A DNA stretch of 64,000 nt from Aquimarina sp. Aq78. GTDB lineage: Bacteria; Bacteroidota; Bacteroidia; Flavobacteriales; Flavobacteriaceae. A model generated the notes under the pieces. The model was not told where the DNA came from, made no database searches, and worked only from the letters and a program-made list of their open reading frames with translations. Location: NCBI RefSeq assembly GCF_900299525.1, contig NZ_OMKA01000023.1, forward strand, positions 62,001-126,000, given 5' to 3'. Made by a program: the position numbers and the translations under genes. Positions within the stretch are counted from its first letter, which is position 1. Each line of letters opens with the position of its first letter. Of this stretch, positions 53,626 through 62,603 are shown piece after piece.

Positions 53626-54987
53626 ATGATAAATTCTAAAAACAAAATCTTATATTTTCTCTTGATCTTGATATCAAATACGATGTATTCTCAAGAATCA
53701 TGGTCATTAGATGATTGTGTAGCCTATGCTGTAGGCCATAATCTACAGCTCAAGGATTTTAAATACAATCAAGATGCTAACAAAGAAACATATCGGCAGT
53801 CGGTAAGAAATTTATTACCAAATATCAATGCATTTTCAGATTATAATATTAGATATGGAAGATCGGTAGATCCAAATAATAACAATATTGTAAACACTGA
53901 TTTTTTCTCAAATAATTATAGGTTGAATGCAGAAATTGATTTGTTTAGAGGTTTTCAAAAATTAAATACGATAAAAGCTTCGAAGTTTTTGCATAAAGCA
54001 GCAAATGAAGAAGTACTGCATCAAAAATATCTATTAGCATTTAGAGTGATGTCTGCTTTTTATGATATTCAGTTTATGGAAGGGCTTTTAACTATTTCTA
54101 AAGAACAAGAAGAGGTATCTGATACTAATTATAAACTTGTAAAAAGACAAGTAGAACTTGGTCAAAAAGCAAAAGCTGATTTGTACGAAGCAGAATCTGC
54201 TTTATTAGCTGATCAATTATTGGTTACTCAAAATGAGAATAATGTAGCAGCAGCAAAGCTTAAACTTATACAAGAAATGAACTTAGAAGATGTCACTACT
54301 ATTTCTATTCAATCTTCTCTTATAGAAGCTGATGAGAATGTAGACATTCTTCGAGCAAATAAAGATTCTATTTACAGTAATGCCACAACTTTTGTTCCTA
54401 TCATAAAAGCACAGGAGTTAAAAGCAAAAGCAGCCAAAAAGCGATTAGCCATAGCCAGAGGGGGGCTATACCCCTCTCTGTCTTTTTTTGCAGGGTATCA
54501 AACGGGATATTATGAAACTAATGTCAATGACACCACAGGAGAAGTTATCTCTTTTAAAAACCAAATTAAGGATAATGTCTCAAAATATGTTGGAGTTTCA
54601 CTTAGCATTCCTATCAGCAACGGATGGTCAAATCGTTCACGTGTAAAACAACAAAAGGTAGAAATGATGAGGGCAGACAATAATTTTGATATTCAAAAAC
54701 AAGAAATGTTTAAACTCATTCAGCAACTTGTTCAAGAAGGAGATGCACTACGCACAGAATACCGACAGAGTTCACAAAAAATGAAAGCACAGATTTTAAC
54801 TTTTGAGATAGCACAAAAGAAATATGAAAAAGGATTGATAAGTGCTATAGAACTCAACCAATCTAAAAACTTATTAGCGAACTCACAAAATGAAAACCTA
54901 CAGGTGCAATTACGTTTAAAAGTAAATGAAAGTACATTGGATTTTTATAACGGATTACCTGTTTTTAATATAAATAGAGCACAATAA
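53626..54987 (+). CDS. TolC family outer membrane efflux protein
   Basis: The protein has 453 aa with a signal peptide (ending NTMYSQ). Two long coiled-coil repeats of the OEP fold and the FYNGLP-type ending are present. It would form the outer membrane channel for the downstream adaptor and ABC components. It begins the operon. Confidence 0.9.
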   Translation: MINSKNKILYFLLILISNTMYSQESWSLDDCVAYAVGHNLQLKDFKYNQDANKETYRQSVRNLLPNINAFSDYNIRYGRSVDPNNNNIVNTDFFSNNYRLNAEIDLFRGFQKLNTIKASKFLHKAANEEVLHQKYLLAFRVMSAFYDIQFMEGLLTISKEQEEVSDTNYKLVKRQVELGQKAKADLYEAESALLADQLLVTQNENNVAAAKLKLIQEMNLEDVTTISIQSSLIEADENVDILRANKDSIYSNATTFVPIIKAQELKAKAAKKRLAIARGGLYPSLSFFAGYQTGYYETNVNDTTGEVISFKNQIKDNVSKYVGVSLSIPISNGWSNRSRVKQQKVEMMRADNNFDIQKQEMFKLIQQLVQEGDALRTEYRQSSQKMKAQILTFEIAQKKYEKGLISAIELNQSKNLLANSQNENLQVQLRLKVNESTLDFYNGLPVFNINRAQ

Positions 54988-54988
54988 A

Positions 54989-56239
54989 ATGGATATAAAG
55001 ATTGAAAAGAAAAAAGGATTAAGACCTAAACATTATGGATACATTGCTATAGGTATAGTATTGTTTTTTGTAGGTTGGAAAATGGTATCCGGAAATTCGG
55101 CAGCTACATTTAGAACAGAAAAAGAAAAATTGTCGATAGCAGAAGTTTCTTTTGGGAAATTTGATGATTATATTACTATTAATGGTGCAGTAGCTCCAAT
55201 AAGTACAATTTATATGGATGCTTATGAAGGAGGTAGAGTAACAGAAAAACTTATTGAAGAAGGAGCAATGGTAAAAAAAGGAGATATTATATTAAAGCTA
55301 GAAAACAGTGCTCTTTATGAACAGATTTTGGCTAGTGAAAGTAATTTAGCTTTGAAACAGAATGACCTTCGTTCGACAAAGTTGACTTTTGATTCTAGAC
55401 AAGTAGAAGGCCAAAAAGACTTGGTGAGTTCAGAATATGAATTACAAAAATTGAAGCGAAATTATGAACAGAGTAAAGCTCTCTTTGAAGATGAATTGAT
55501 TTCTCGGGAAGAATATCTAATTTCAAAAGAAAACTATGAGCTATCCAAAAAACGACATGAAATAATTAAACTACAAACAGAACAAGATAAATCCCTTCGC
55601 GCTACTTCTTTGTCGGGATTAGATACCGATCTGGAGCGTATGCAAAAAACACTTTCTATGGTGTATGAACGTCTGGATCATTTAAATGTAAGAGCTCCAG
55701 CCGATGGTCAATTAGGATTTCTGGATGCAGAAATAGGACAAAATATAAGACAAGGACAACGAATAGGGCAGATAAATGTTTTAACAGATTATAAAATAGA
55801 AGCAACAATAGACGAACATTATATCGATAGGGTAAAAAGAGATTTGATTGCAGTGTTGGATCGTAATGGTACAGAGTATCAACTTCGTCTTCGTAAAGTA
55901 TATCCCGAAGTACGTAACGGGAAGTTTAAAGTAGATCTGGTTTTTGCAGATCAAAAACCCGAAACCATACGAACTGGGCAGAGCTATAATATAAAACTGC
56001 AGCTAGGAGCATCAAATGATGCACTTTTATTACCTCGGGGAAGTTTTTTCCAGAGTACAGGAGGGCAATGGATTTTTGTTGTAGATGCTTCGGGTGAAGT
56101 AGCATGGAAAAGAGCCATACGTATAGGAAAACAAAATTCGAGATATTATGAGTTACTAGAAGGATTAGAAGCAGGAGAAAAAGTAATTACTTCAAACTAT
56201 GATAGTTTTGGAGACGCCGAAAAAATAATTTTAAAATAA
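54989..56239 (+). CDS. HlyD/MacA-like periplasmic adaptor protein
   Basis: The protein has 416 aa with an N-terminal membrane anchor (~19-33). The lipoyl/barrel hybrid domain is around residues 60-100 and 225-260, and a coiled-coil hairpin (~105-210) follows EQILASESNLALKQNDLRSTKLTF. It starts 1 base after the TolC stop. It bridges the inner membrane ABC permease and the TolC channel. Confidence 0.9.
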   Translation: MDIKIEKKKGLRPKHYGYIAIGIVLFFVGWKMVSGNSAATFRTEKEKLSIAEVSFGKFDDYITINGAVAPISTIYMDAYEGGRVTEKLIEEGAMVKKGDIILKLENSALYEQILASESNLALKQNDLRSTKLTFDSRQVEGQKDLVSSEYELQKLKRNYEQSKALFEDELISREEYLISKENYELSKKRHEIIKLQTEQDKSLRATSLSGLDTDLERMQKTLSMVYERLDHLNVRAPADGQLGFLDAEIGQNIRQGQRIGQINVLTDYKIEATIDEHYIDRVKRDLIAVLDRNGTEYQLRLRKVYPEVRNGKFKVDLVFADQKPETIRTGQSYNIKLQLGASNDALLLPRGSFFQSTGGQWIFVVDASGEVAWKRAIRIGKQNSRYYELLEGLEAGEKVITSNYDSFGDAEKIILK

Positions 56240-56271
56240 ATAGCATTTAGAAAATAAAAATCAATCAAAAA

Positions 56272-56967
56272 ATGATACAGATAGAGAACATAAAAAAGAG
56301 TTTTAGAACCGAGGAAGTAGAAACTCTGGCATTAAATAATGTAAATCTAAAAGTTGAAGCAGGAGAATTTGTGGCCATAATGGGGCCATCGGGTTGTGGG
56401 AAATCTACTTTACTCAACATCATTGGTATGTTGGATAATCCTAATGAGGGATATTATCACTTTAATGGTCATGAAGTAGGCGGATTAAAAGAAAATCAAC
56501 GTACCAAAATTAGAAAAGGGAATCTTGGGTTTGTATTTCAGAGCTTTAATTTGATTGATGAACTTACCGTTTTTGAAAACGTAGAGCTTCCTCTGATTTA
56601 TCTTAATATAAAAAAGAGCGAACGGGAGCAAAAAGTAAGACAGGTGCTAGAGCGAATGAAAATTGCACATCGCGAAAAGCATTTCCCACAGCAATTATCA
56701 GGAGGGCAACAACAGCGAGTAGCTATTGCCAGAGCTGTAGTAACCAATGCTAAGTTAATTCTGGCAGATGAGCCAACAGGAAACCTGGATTCTAAAAATG
56801 GTATCGAAGTGATGAACCTACTTACCGAACTTAACCAGGAAGGAACTACCATTGTTATGGTAACACACTCAGACAGAGATTCTCATTATGCCCACAGGGT
56901 TATTAATCTGTTTGATGGACAAATTGTGACCGAAAGCCAAAATAAGCCTTTCAAGGTCAATGTGTAA
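56272..56967 (+). CDS. MacB/LolD-type ABC transporter ATPase
   Basis: The protein has 231 aa. Walker A is GPSGCGKS (38-45), the Q-loop is VFQSFNLIDELTV, the signature is LSGGQQQR, and Walker B is LILADEPTGNLD. It is of the LolD/MacB type and would power the FtsX-type permeases encoded downstream. Confidence 0.95.
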   Translation: MIQIENIKKSFRTEEVETLALNNVNLKVEAGEFVAIMGPSGCGKSTLLNIIGMLDNPNEGYYHFNGHEVGGLKENQRTKIRKGNLGFVFQSFNLIDELTVFENVELPLIYLNIKKSEREQKVRQVLERMKIAHREKHFPQQLSGGQQQRVAIARAVVTNAKLILADEPTGNLDSKNGIEVMNLLTELNQEGTTIVMVTHSDRDSHYAHRVINLFDGQIVTESQNKPFKVNV

Positions 56968-57000
56968 TACGCATCAAATAAACTTATTAAAATTAAAGTC

Positions 57001-57750
57001 ATGATAAAATATTTGTACCACTTAGCAATCGCAATATTATTTTTTTGTATCAATCTATGCCAAGGTCAATCAGAAACTATTGCCGTAAAACACTTTGATA
57101 AAGTAATTATAAGTCCGCATATCCAGGTAACCTTTGTTCAGGGAGAGAAAGAAAACGTTATGATCGAAAATGCACGTTTGTCACAAGAGAAGATCAATAT
57201 CGAAGTTGCAGGAAACACACTTCGTATGTATTTGGATGGAGCCAAAACAACAACCAAAACAGTGAAGACAAACGAAAATGGATGGGAGAGAAAGAAACCT
57301 ATCTATAAAGGAACTATGGTAACTGCTGTTATAACATATACCCAAATCAGAGAACTTTCAATACGAGGAGAAGAAATAATTGAATGTAAAAGTCCAATAG
57401 AAAGAGATGATTTCAGATTAAAAATCTATGGAGAATCTAAAATGACGATGAATTCATTAAAAGTAAACTCATTACGTGTTTCTATTTATGGGGAAAGTTA
57501 CCTGGAAATTAAAGAGGGTAGTGTAAGCGATCAAAAATATACAGTGTATGGTGAAGGAAAAGTGAACACTTTAGGGATGATTAACGAAAATACTAAGATC
57601 ACAGCATATGGCGAAAGTAATTTTAGAGTAAGAGTTTCAGATCATTTAAAAGTCACTGCATATGGGGAGGCAACTGTGGCTTATAATGGAAACCCTTCGG
57701 TAAATAAAGGAATAATTTTAGGTGAAGCAACTATTCATAAAATAAATTAA
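57001..57750 (+). CDS. DUF2807-like exported beta-solenoid protein with xGE repeats
   Basis: The protein has 249 aa with a signal peptide (cut near residue 22). Residues ~115-249 have a regularly spaced Y/L-G-E motif: the Gly falls at 123, 144, 164, 184, 204, 222 and 241, a period of about 20 residues. This is a beta-solenoid-like repeat, as in the 'head GIN domain'/DUF2807 family. It lies between the ATPase and the first permease gene. The role in the transporter is unknown. Confidence 0.75.
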   Translation: MIKYLYHLAIAILFFCINLCQGQSETIAVKHFDKVIISPHIQVTFVQGEKENVMIENARLSQEKINIEVAGNTLRMYLDGAKTTTKTVKTNENGWERKKPIYKGTMVTAVITYTQIRELSIRGEEIIECKSPIERDDFRLKIYGESKMTMNSLKVNSLRVSIYGESYLEIKEGSVSDQKYTVYGEGKVNTLGMINENTKITAYGESNFRVRVSDHLKVTAYGEATVAYNGNPSVNKGIILGEATIHKIN

Positions 57751-57791
57751 ACATCAGATCAATCAAAACCTGACATCAAAAAACGACAGTT

Positions 57792-60194
57792 ATGTTAAAG
57801 AATTATTTAAAAATTGCTTGGAGAAACCTATTAAAAAACAAGGGATATTCTGCTATAAATATTGGAGGTCTCGCTATAGGAATGACTTGCTTTTTGCTTA
57901 TAACGTTGTTTATAAGGAATGAACTTTCCTATGATAGTTATCATGAAAATGCTGATAATATATATAGAGTAGTTCACCATAGTGATAAAGATAATTTAGA
58001 AGATAAATGGATATGGGGGAATGCACCAGTAGGAGCAGCTTTAAAAAATGATTTTTCAGAAGTTGTTGAAAAAGTTCAATTTTCAGGAAGGTCTGATGTT
58101 TTATTAGGCTATAACGAACGTTCTTTCCAAGAAGCTAACTGTTTTTATGTAGATCCAACTGTATTTGATGTATTTAGTTGGCCTTTAGTTTCAGGGAACC
58201 CTAAGTCAGCTTTGAAGGCTCCATATTCTATAGTGTTAACTGAAAGTACAGCAAAAAAATATTTTGGCAATGAGGATCCAATGGGTAAAAGTATTAATGG
58301 CATTGGCGGTAGAGCTAGTGATGGTGTTTACACAGTTACGGGTATAATGAAAGATGTGCCTTCCAATTCACATTTTTCTTTTGATATACTTATGTCTATG
58401 AGCTCTTTTCATCAAACGAGACCTGATATTTTTGATGCTTGGGGGTATGTAGATTTTTATACCTATTTTTTAGTAGCTGATAATTTTGACCAAGCAGCGT
58501 TTCAAGCTAAGATGCCTAGTTTTTTGAAAAAAAACAGATCTTCTGAAGAAGCTGAATATTATTATAATCTTTCATTTGAACCTTTAAAAGATGCATATTT
58601 AGGTTCTGAAGCTGCTCGACAACCAGGGATAACAGGTAATTTATCTAATATTTACATTTTTGTGATTATTGGATTTTTCATACTTATAATTGCCTGTATT
58701 AATTTTATGAACCTTGCTACTGCCCGTTCGCTAGAAAGAGCAAAAGAAGTTGGAGTAAGAAAAGTAATAGGAGCAGATAAAAAAAGCCTGATTTATCAAT
58801 TTTTAGGAGAGTCATTGCTTATGGTTTTGTTATCCGCAATAATAGGTTTAACATTAGTTATTATATGTCTTCCATGGATGAACACCATAACAGGAAAGCA
58901 ATTTTTGGTCAGAGAGATTTTTAATGGTTTTACAGTTTCATTGTATTTTGGAACGGCATTGGTCACAGGAATATTAGCAGGAAGTTACCCCGCTTTTATA
59001 TTGTCTAATTTTAAACCATCAAGTGTACTTAAAGGGGTTTTTAGAACTTCAAAAAAGGGAGTTAACCTAAGAAAAGGGCTTGTAGTATTTCAATTTAGTC
59101 TTTCTATCGCTTTAATAGCAAGTACCGTAATAGTATATTCTCAATTGGATTATATGCTAAATAAGAATCTGGGTTTTGATAGAGAGAAACAGTTGGTTAT
59201 TGATTTCAATTGGGATGGTCAAGTACGTGATAACATAGAAACCATTAAAAGTGAATTTTTAAATCATCCAGATATTAGTTCAGTTTCAGCTTCAAGAACA
59301 GTCCCTGGAGGCCATTTTCCAGCCGCAGGAACTGATATAGAAACAAAAGAAGGGCCAATGAAAACTTTTAGTCCCTTTTTATATGAAGTTGATGTTGATT
59401 TTATACCTCATTATGATATTGAAGTAGTTGCTGGTAGAGCTTATTCTAGAGACTTTGCAACGGATACTATTTCTTCTATGATTATTAATGAAGCAGCAGC
59501 TAAAAGTTTTGGATATGCAGATCCATTAGAGATTATAGGAAAACGTTTTGAACAATGGGGTAAAGAAGGTACAATCATAGGTGTAGTAAAAGATTTTAAT
59601 TATTTATCCTTACACCAAAAAGTAGACCCCTTAACATTGCGATTAGAACCTGGTAGCAGTAGATATTTTTCATTACAAATAAAATCTAAAAACCTTCAGG
59701 CAACTATTAAAGATATAGAGGATAAATGGTCTGCCTTAGTTCCTCATCGTCCGTTTTTATATAGTTTTTTAGATGACTCTTTTAATTCACAGTATGAAGC
59801 TGATTTTAAGTTTAAGAAACTATTTACCATATTTTCATTTCTAGCTATTCTAATAGCTTGTTTAGGCTTATTAGGCTTAGCAATTTATAGCGCCATGCAA
59901 AGAACTAAAGAAATAGGTGTTCGAAAAGTATTAGGTGCCGAAGTTACAAGTATAGTAACACTTTTATCTAAAGACTTTATCAAGTTAGTAGGTATTGCAA
60001 TTCTTATTGCTACACCGTTTTCTTGGTATGCGATGAATAAATGGCTTAATGTTTATGCGTATAGAGTGGAAGTAAATTGGTGGGTTTTTGCCTTAGCAGG
60101 ATTCTTGGCCTTAACAATAGCATTAATGACAGTTAGTTTTCATGCCATTAAAGCGGCTAGAACAAACCCAATCAAAAGCTTACGGACAGAATAA
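57792..60194 (+). CDS. MacB/FtsX-type ABC permease, copy 1
   Basis: The protein has 800 aa. MLKNYLKIAWRNLLKNKGYS at the N-terminus, a helix (~20-40), a MacB-like periplasmic core (~45-285), an FtsX block (~290-430, RSLERAKEVGVRKVIGADKKSLIYQFLGESLL) and a second FtsX block (~665-800, RTKEIGVRKVLGAEVTSIVTLLSKDF). It ends in NPIKSLRTE. A 26-base stretch around the start (57774-57799) is identical to one at the third copy. Confidence 0.92.
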   Translation: MLKNYLKIAWRNLLKNKGYSAINIGGLAIGMTCFLLITLFIRNELSYDSYHENADNIYRVVHHSDKDNLEDKWIWGNAPVGAALKNDFSEVVEKVQFSGRSDVLLGYNERSFQEANCFYVDPTVFDVFSWPLVSGNPKSALKAPYSIVLTESTAKKYFGNEDPMGKSINGIGGRASDGVYTVTGIMKDVPSNSHFSFDILMSMSSFHQTRPDIFDAWGYVDFYTYFLVADNFDQAAFQAKMPSFLKKNRSSEEAEYYYNLSFEPLKDAYLGSEAARQPGITGNLSNIYIFVIIGFFILIIACINFMNLATARSLERAKEVGVRKVIGADKKSLIYQFLGESLLMVLLSAIIGLTLVIICLPWMNTITGKQFLVREIFNGFTVSLYFGTALVTGILAGSYPAFILSNFKPSSVLKGVFRTSKKGVNLRKGLVVFQFSLSIALIASTVIVYSQLDYMLNKNLGFDREKQLVIDFNWDGQVRDNIETIKSEFLNHPDISSVSASRTVPGGHFPAAGTDIETKEGPMKTFSPFLYEVDVDFIPHYDIEVVAGRAYSRDFATDTISSMIINEAAAKSFGYADPLEIIGKRFEQWGKEGTIIGVVKDFNYLSLHQKVDPLTLRLEPGSSRYFSLQIKSKNLQATIKDIEDKWSALVPHRPFLYSFLDDSFNSQYEADFKFKKLFTIFSFLAILIACLGLLGLAIYSAMQRTKEIGVRKVLGAEVTSIVTLLSKDFIKLVGIAILIATPFSWYAMNKWLNVYAYRVEVNWWVFALAGFLALTIALMTVSFHAIKAARTNPIKSLRTE

Positions 60195-60219
60195 TGAATG
60201 TATAGTTAAAACGAGGATC

Positions 60220-62580
60220 ATGTTAAAAAACTATTTAAAAATTGCTTGGCGAAATTTACTCAGAAATAAGAGTTTCTCAATATTGAACATTGTTGGACTA
60301 TCCATAGGTTTGGCCGTTACCGCACTCATTGTAATCTGGATTAATTTTGAAATTGGCATTGATCAATTTCATGATAATAAAGATCGTACTTATCAGGTGT
60401 ATAATCAATATCCCGTAGATGGTGAAATATGGACTTGGGATTCTACACCTAAAATTATGGCATCTGCCATAGAAAAAGATTACCCCGAAGTAGAACATAT
60501 TACAAGAGTAAATTGGGATTCTGAATTTTTATTTGCAAAAGGTGATAAAAGAATAAATGGTACAGGTAAAATTGTTGATCCTGATTTCTTAAAAATATTT
60601 AGTTTTCCACTATTAGAGGGTAGTTTAGAAACCGTTTTGGATGGTGTTAATTCTGTAATTATTACCGAATCTTTTGCCAAAAAAGTGTTTGGTAATGAGC
60701 AAGCAGTAGGTAAAACGGTTAAGGTAGATGATGCAGATAGTTTTATGGTTACAGGTATTTTAAAGGATTTACCTTCAAATACAGCCTTTGAATTTGATTT
60801 TTTAATGCCTTGGGCTTATTTAAAACAACGTGGCTCAGATGATAAATACTGGGGTAATAACTCTGTAGCTACTTATGTGATGCTTAAAAAAGGAGTGGAT
60901 TATACTTTATTCTCAAAAAAGATAAAAAATTTGAGAAAAAAATATGATAAAGATTCTCCAGAAATGGTCACTTATTTATACCCATTTACACGTTCCTGGT
61001 TGTATTCAAATTTCGAAAATGGTCAAGAGATAGGGGGTAGAATAGATATAATTCGAATGTTTGGTATCATAGCAATTATTATTTTGATAATAGCATGTAT
61101 CAACTTTATGAATCTGAGTACAGCACGCAGCGAAAAACGAGCAAAAGAAGTTGGGGTACGTAAAGTTGTTGGAGCAAGAAGATTAACACTTATAAGTCAG
61201 TTTTTGGGAGAATCTGTACTGATATCATTCATTGCAGCAGTATTAGCTTTCATATTGGTTTTGGTTGCATTACCCACTTTTAGCACATTAGTAGAAAAGC
61301 CATTATCATTAGATTTGACTAATATTTGGTTCTGGGGATCGACTTTAGGAGTAATATGTTTTACTGGCCTTTTGGCAGGTAGTTATCCTGCATTGTTTCT
61401 TTCTGGATTTAAGCCTTCTTCAGTATTAAAAGGGACTTTTATAAAGTCAAATACAGCTGTTACTCCAAGAAAAATTTTAGTAATTCTTCAATTTTCTGCT
61501 GCCATTATCCTAATAACCTCTAGTATTATCGTTTCACAACAGCTGAAAAAAGTTCAAGATAGGCAAATGGGGTATGCAAAAAACAATCTGATTTACTCAG
61601 TAATACAGGGTGATACAGAAAAAAATTATTCTCTTATAAAAGAAGAACTTCTTGCATCTGATGCTGTTACCTCTATCACAAGAACTAGTTCACCTGTGAC
61701 AGAGGGTTGGAGTAATAGCTGGAATTTTGAATGGAAGGGAAAAAATAAAGAAAATAAGAGTCTTGTTCAAAGGTTCTCAGCAGATGAGAATATTCAGGAA
61801 ACTTTTGGAATTGAACTTGTTACTGGGCGTGATTTTGATTTACATAAATACCCAACAGATTCTACCGCAGCACTCATTAATGAATCTGCAGTAGTACTCA
61901 TGAATTTTGATGAACCTATTGGTCAGATTGTTAAGGATAATGGAATAGAATGGCACATTGTAGGGGTTGTAAAAGATTTTGTATTGCAATCTCCTTTTCA
62001 AAAGATAGAACCAATGGTCATAGAAGGAACTAAGGCTGGATTTAGTGTAATGCATATAAAACTGAATAAAACTAGTAGTACCTCAGAAAGTCTTGCTATG
62101 GTAGAAACGATTTTTAAGAAGTACAATCCAGAATATCCTTTTGAATACGAATTTGTAGACCAGCAATATGCTAAAAAGTTCCATAGCGAGAAAAGAACAG
62201 GTCAGCTTGTAAGTATGTTTACATTGCTCACTATTTTCATTTCTTGCTTAGGCTTATTTGGTCTTGCCAGTTATATGGCAGAAAACAGAATTAAAGAGAT
62301 CGGAATTCGTAAAGTTTTAGGAGCATCAGTTAGAAGTATCACTACACTTCTTTCATTAGATTTCATAAAACTAGTTTTAGTTTCTATCGTTTTGGCTGTA
62401 CCCATTTCCTGGTATTTCATGAATGATTGGTTAGAGGATTTTGACTACAGAGTAAACATCTCGTGGCAGACATTTGTTTTAGCCGGAATTTTAGCTCTTG
62501 CAATAGCATTTGTAACGGTGAGCTATCAAGCTATTAAAGCTGCAACAGCCAATCCGATAAAAAGCTTGCGAACAGAATAA
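60220..62580 (+). CDS. MacB/FtsX-type ABC permease, copy 2
   Basis: The start is the ATG at 60220 (MLKNYLKIAWRNLL), not the upstream ATG within copy 1. The product is 786 aa, with the same domain order as copy 1 and the same NPIKSLRTE ending. KRAKEVGVRKVVGARRLTLISQFLGESVLI and RIKEIGIRKVLGASVRSITTLLSLDF are the FtsX motifs. It is a tandem duplicate of copy 1, diverged in the periplasmic core. Confidence 0.92.
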   Translation: MLKNYLKIAWRNLLRNKSFSILNIVGLSIGLAVTALIVIWINFEIGIDQFHDNKDRTYQVYNQYPVDGEIWTWDSTPKIMASAIEKDYPEVEHITRVNWDSEFLFAKGDKRINGTGKIVDPDFLKIFSFPLLEGSLETVLDGVNSVIITESFAKKVFGNEQAVGKTVKVDDADSFMVTGILKDLPSNTAFEFDFLMPWAYLKQRGSDDKYWGNNSVATYVMLKKGVDYTLFSKKIKNLRKKYDKDSPEMVTYLYPFTRSWLYSNFENGQEIGGRIDIIRMFGIIAIIILIIACINFMNLSTARSEKRAKEVGVRKVVGARRLTLISQFLGESVLISFIAAVLAFILVLVALPTFSTLVEKPLSLDLTNIWFWGSTLGVICFTGLLAGSYPALFLSGFKPSSVLKGTFIKSNTAVTPRKILVILQFSAAIILITSSIIVSQQLKKVQDRQMGYAKNNLIYSVIQGDTEKNYSLIKEELLASDAVTSITRTSSPVTEGWSNSWNFEWKGKNKENKSLVQRFSADENIQETFGIELVTGRDFDLHKYPTDSTAALINESAVVLMNFDEPIGQIVKDNGIEWHIVGVVKDFVLQSPFQKIEPMVIEGTKAGFSVMHIKLNKTSSTSESLAMVETIFKKYNPEYPFEYEFVDQQYAKKFHSEKRTGQLVSMFTLLTIFISCLGLFGLASYMAENRIKEIGIRKVLGASVRSITTLLSLDFIKLVLVSIVLAVPISWYFMNDWLEDFDYRVNISWQTFVLAGILALAIAFVTVSYQAIKAATANPIKSLRTE

Positions 62581-62603
62581 ATCATCATCAAAAAACGACA
62601 GTT

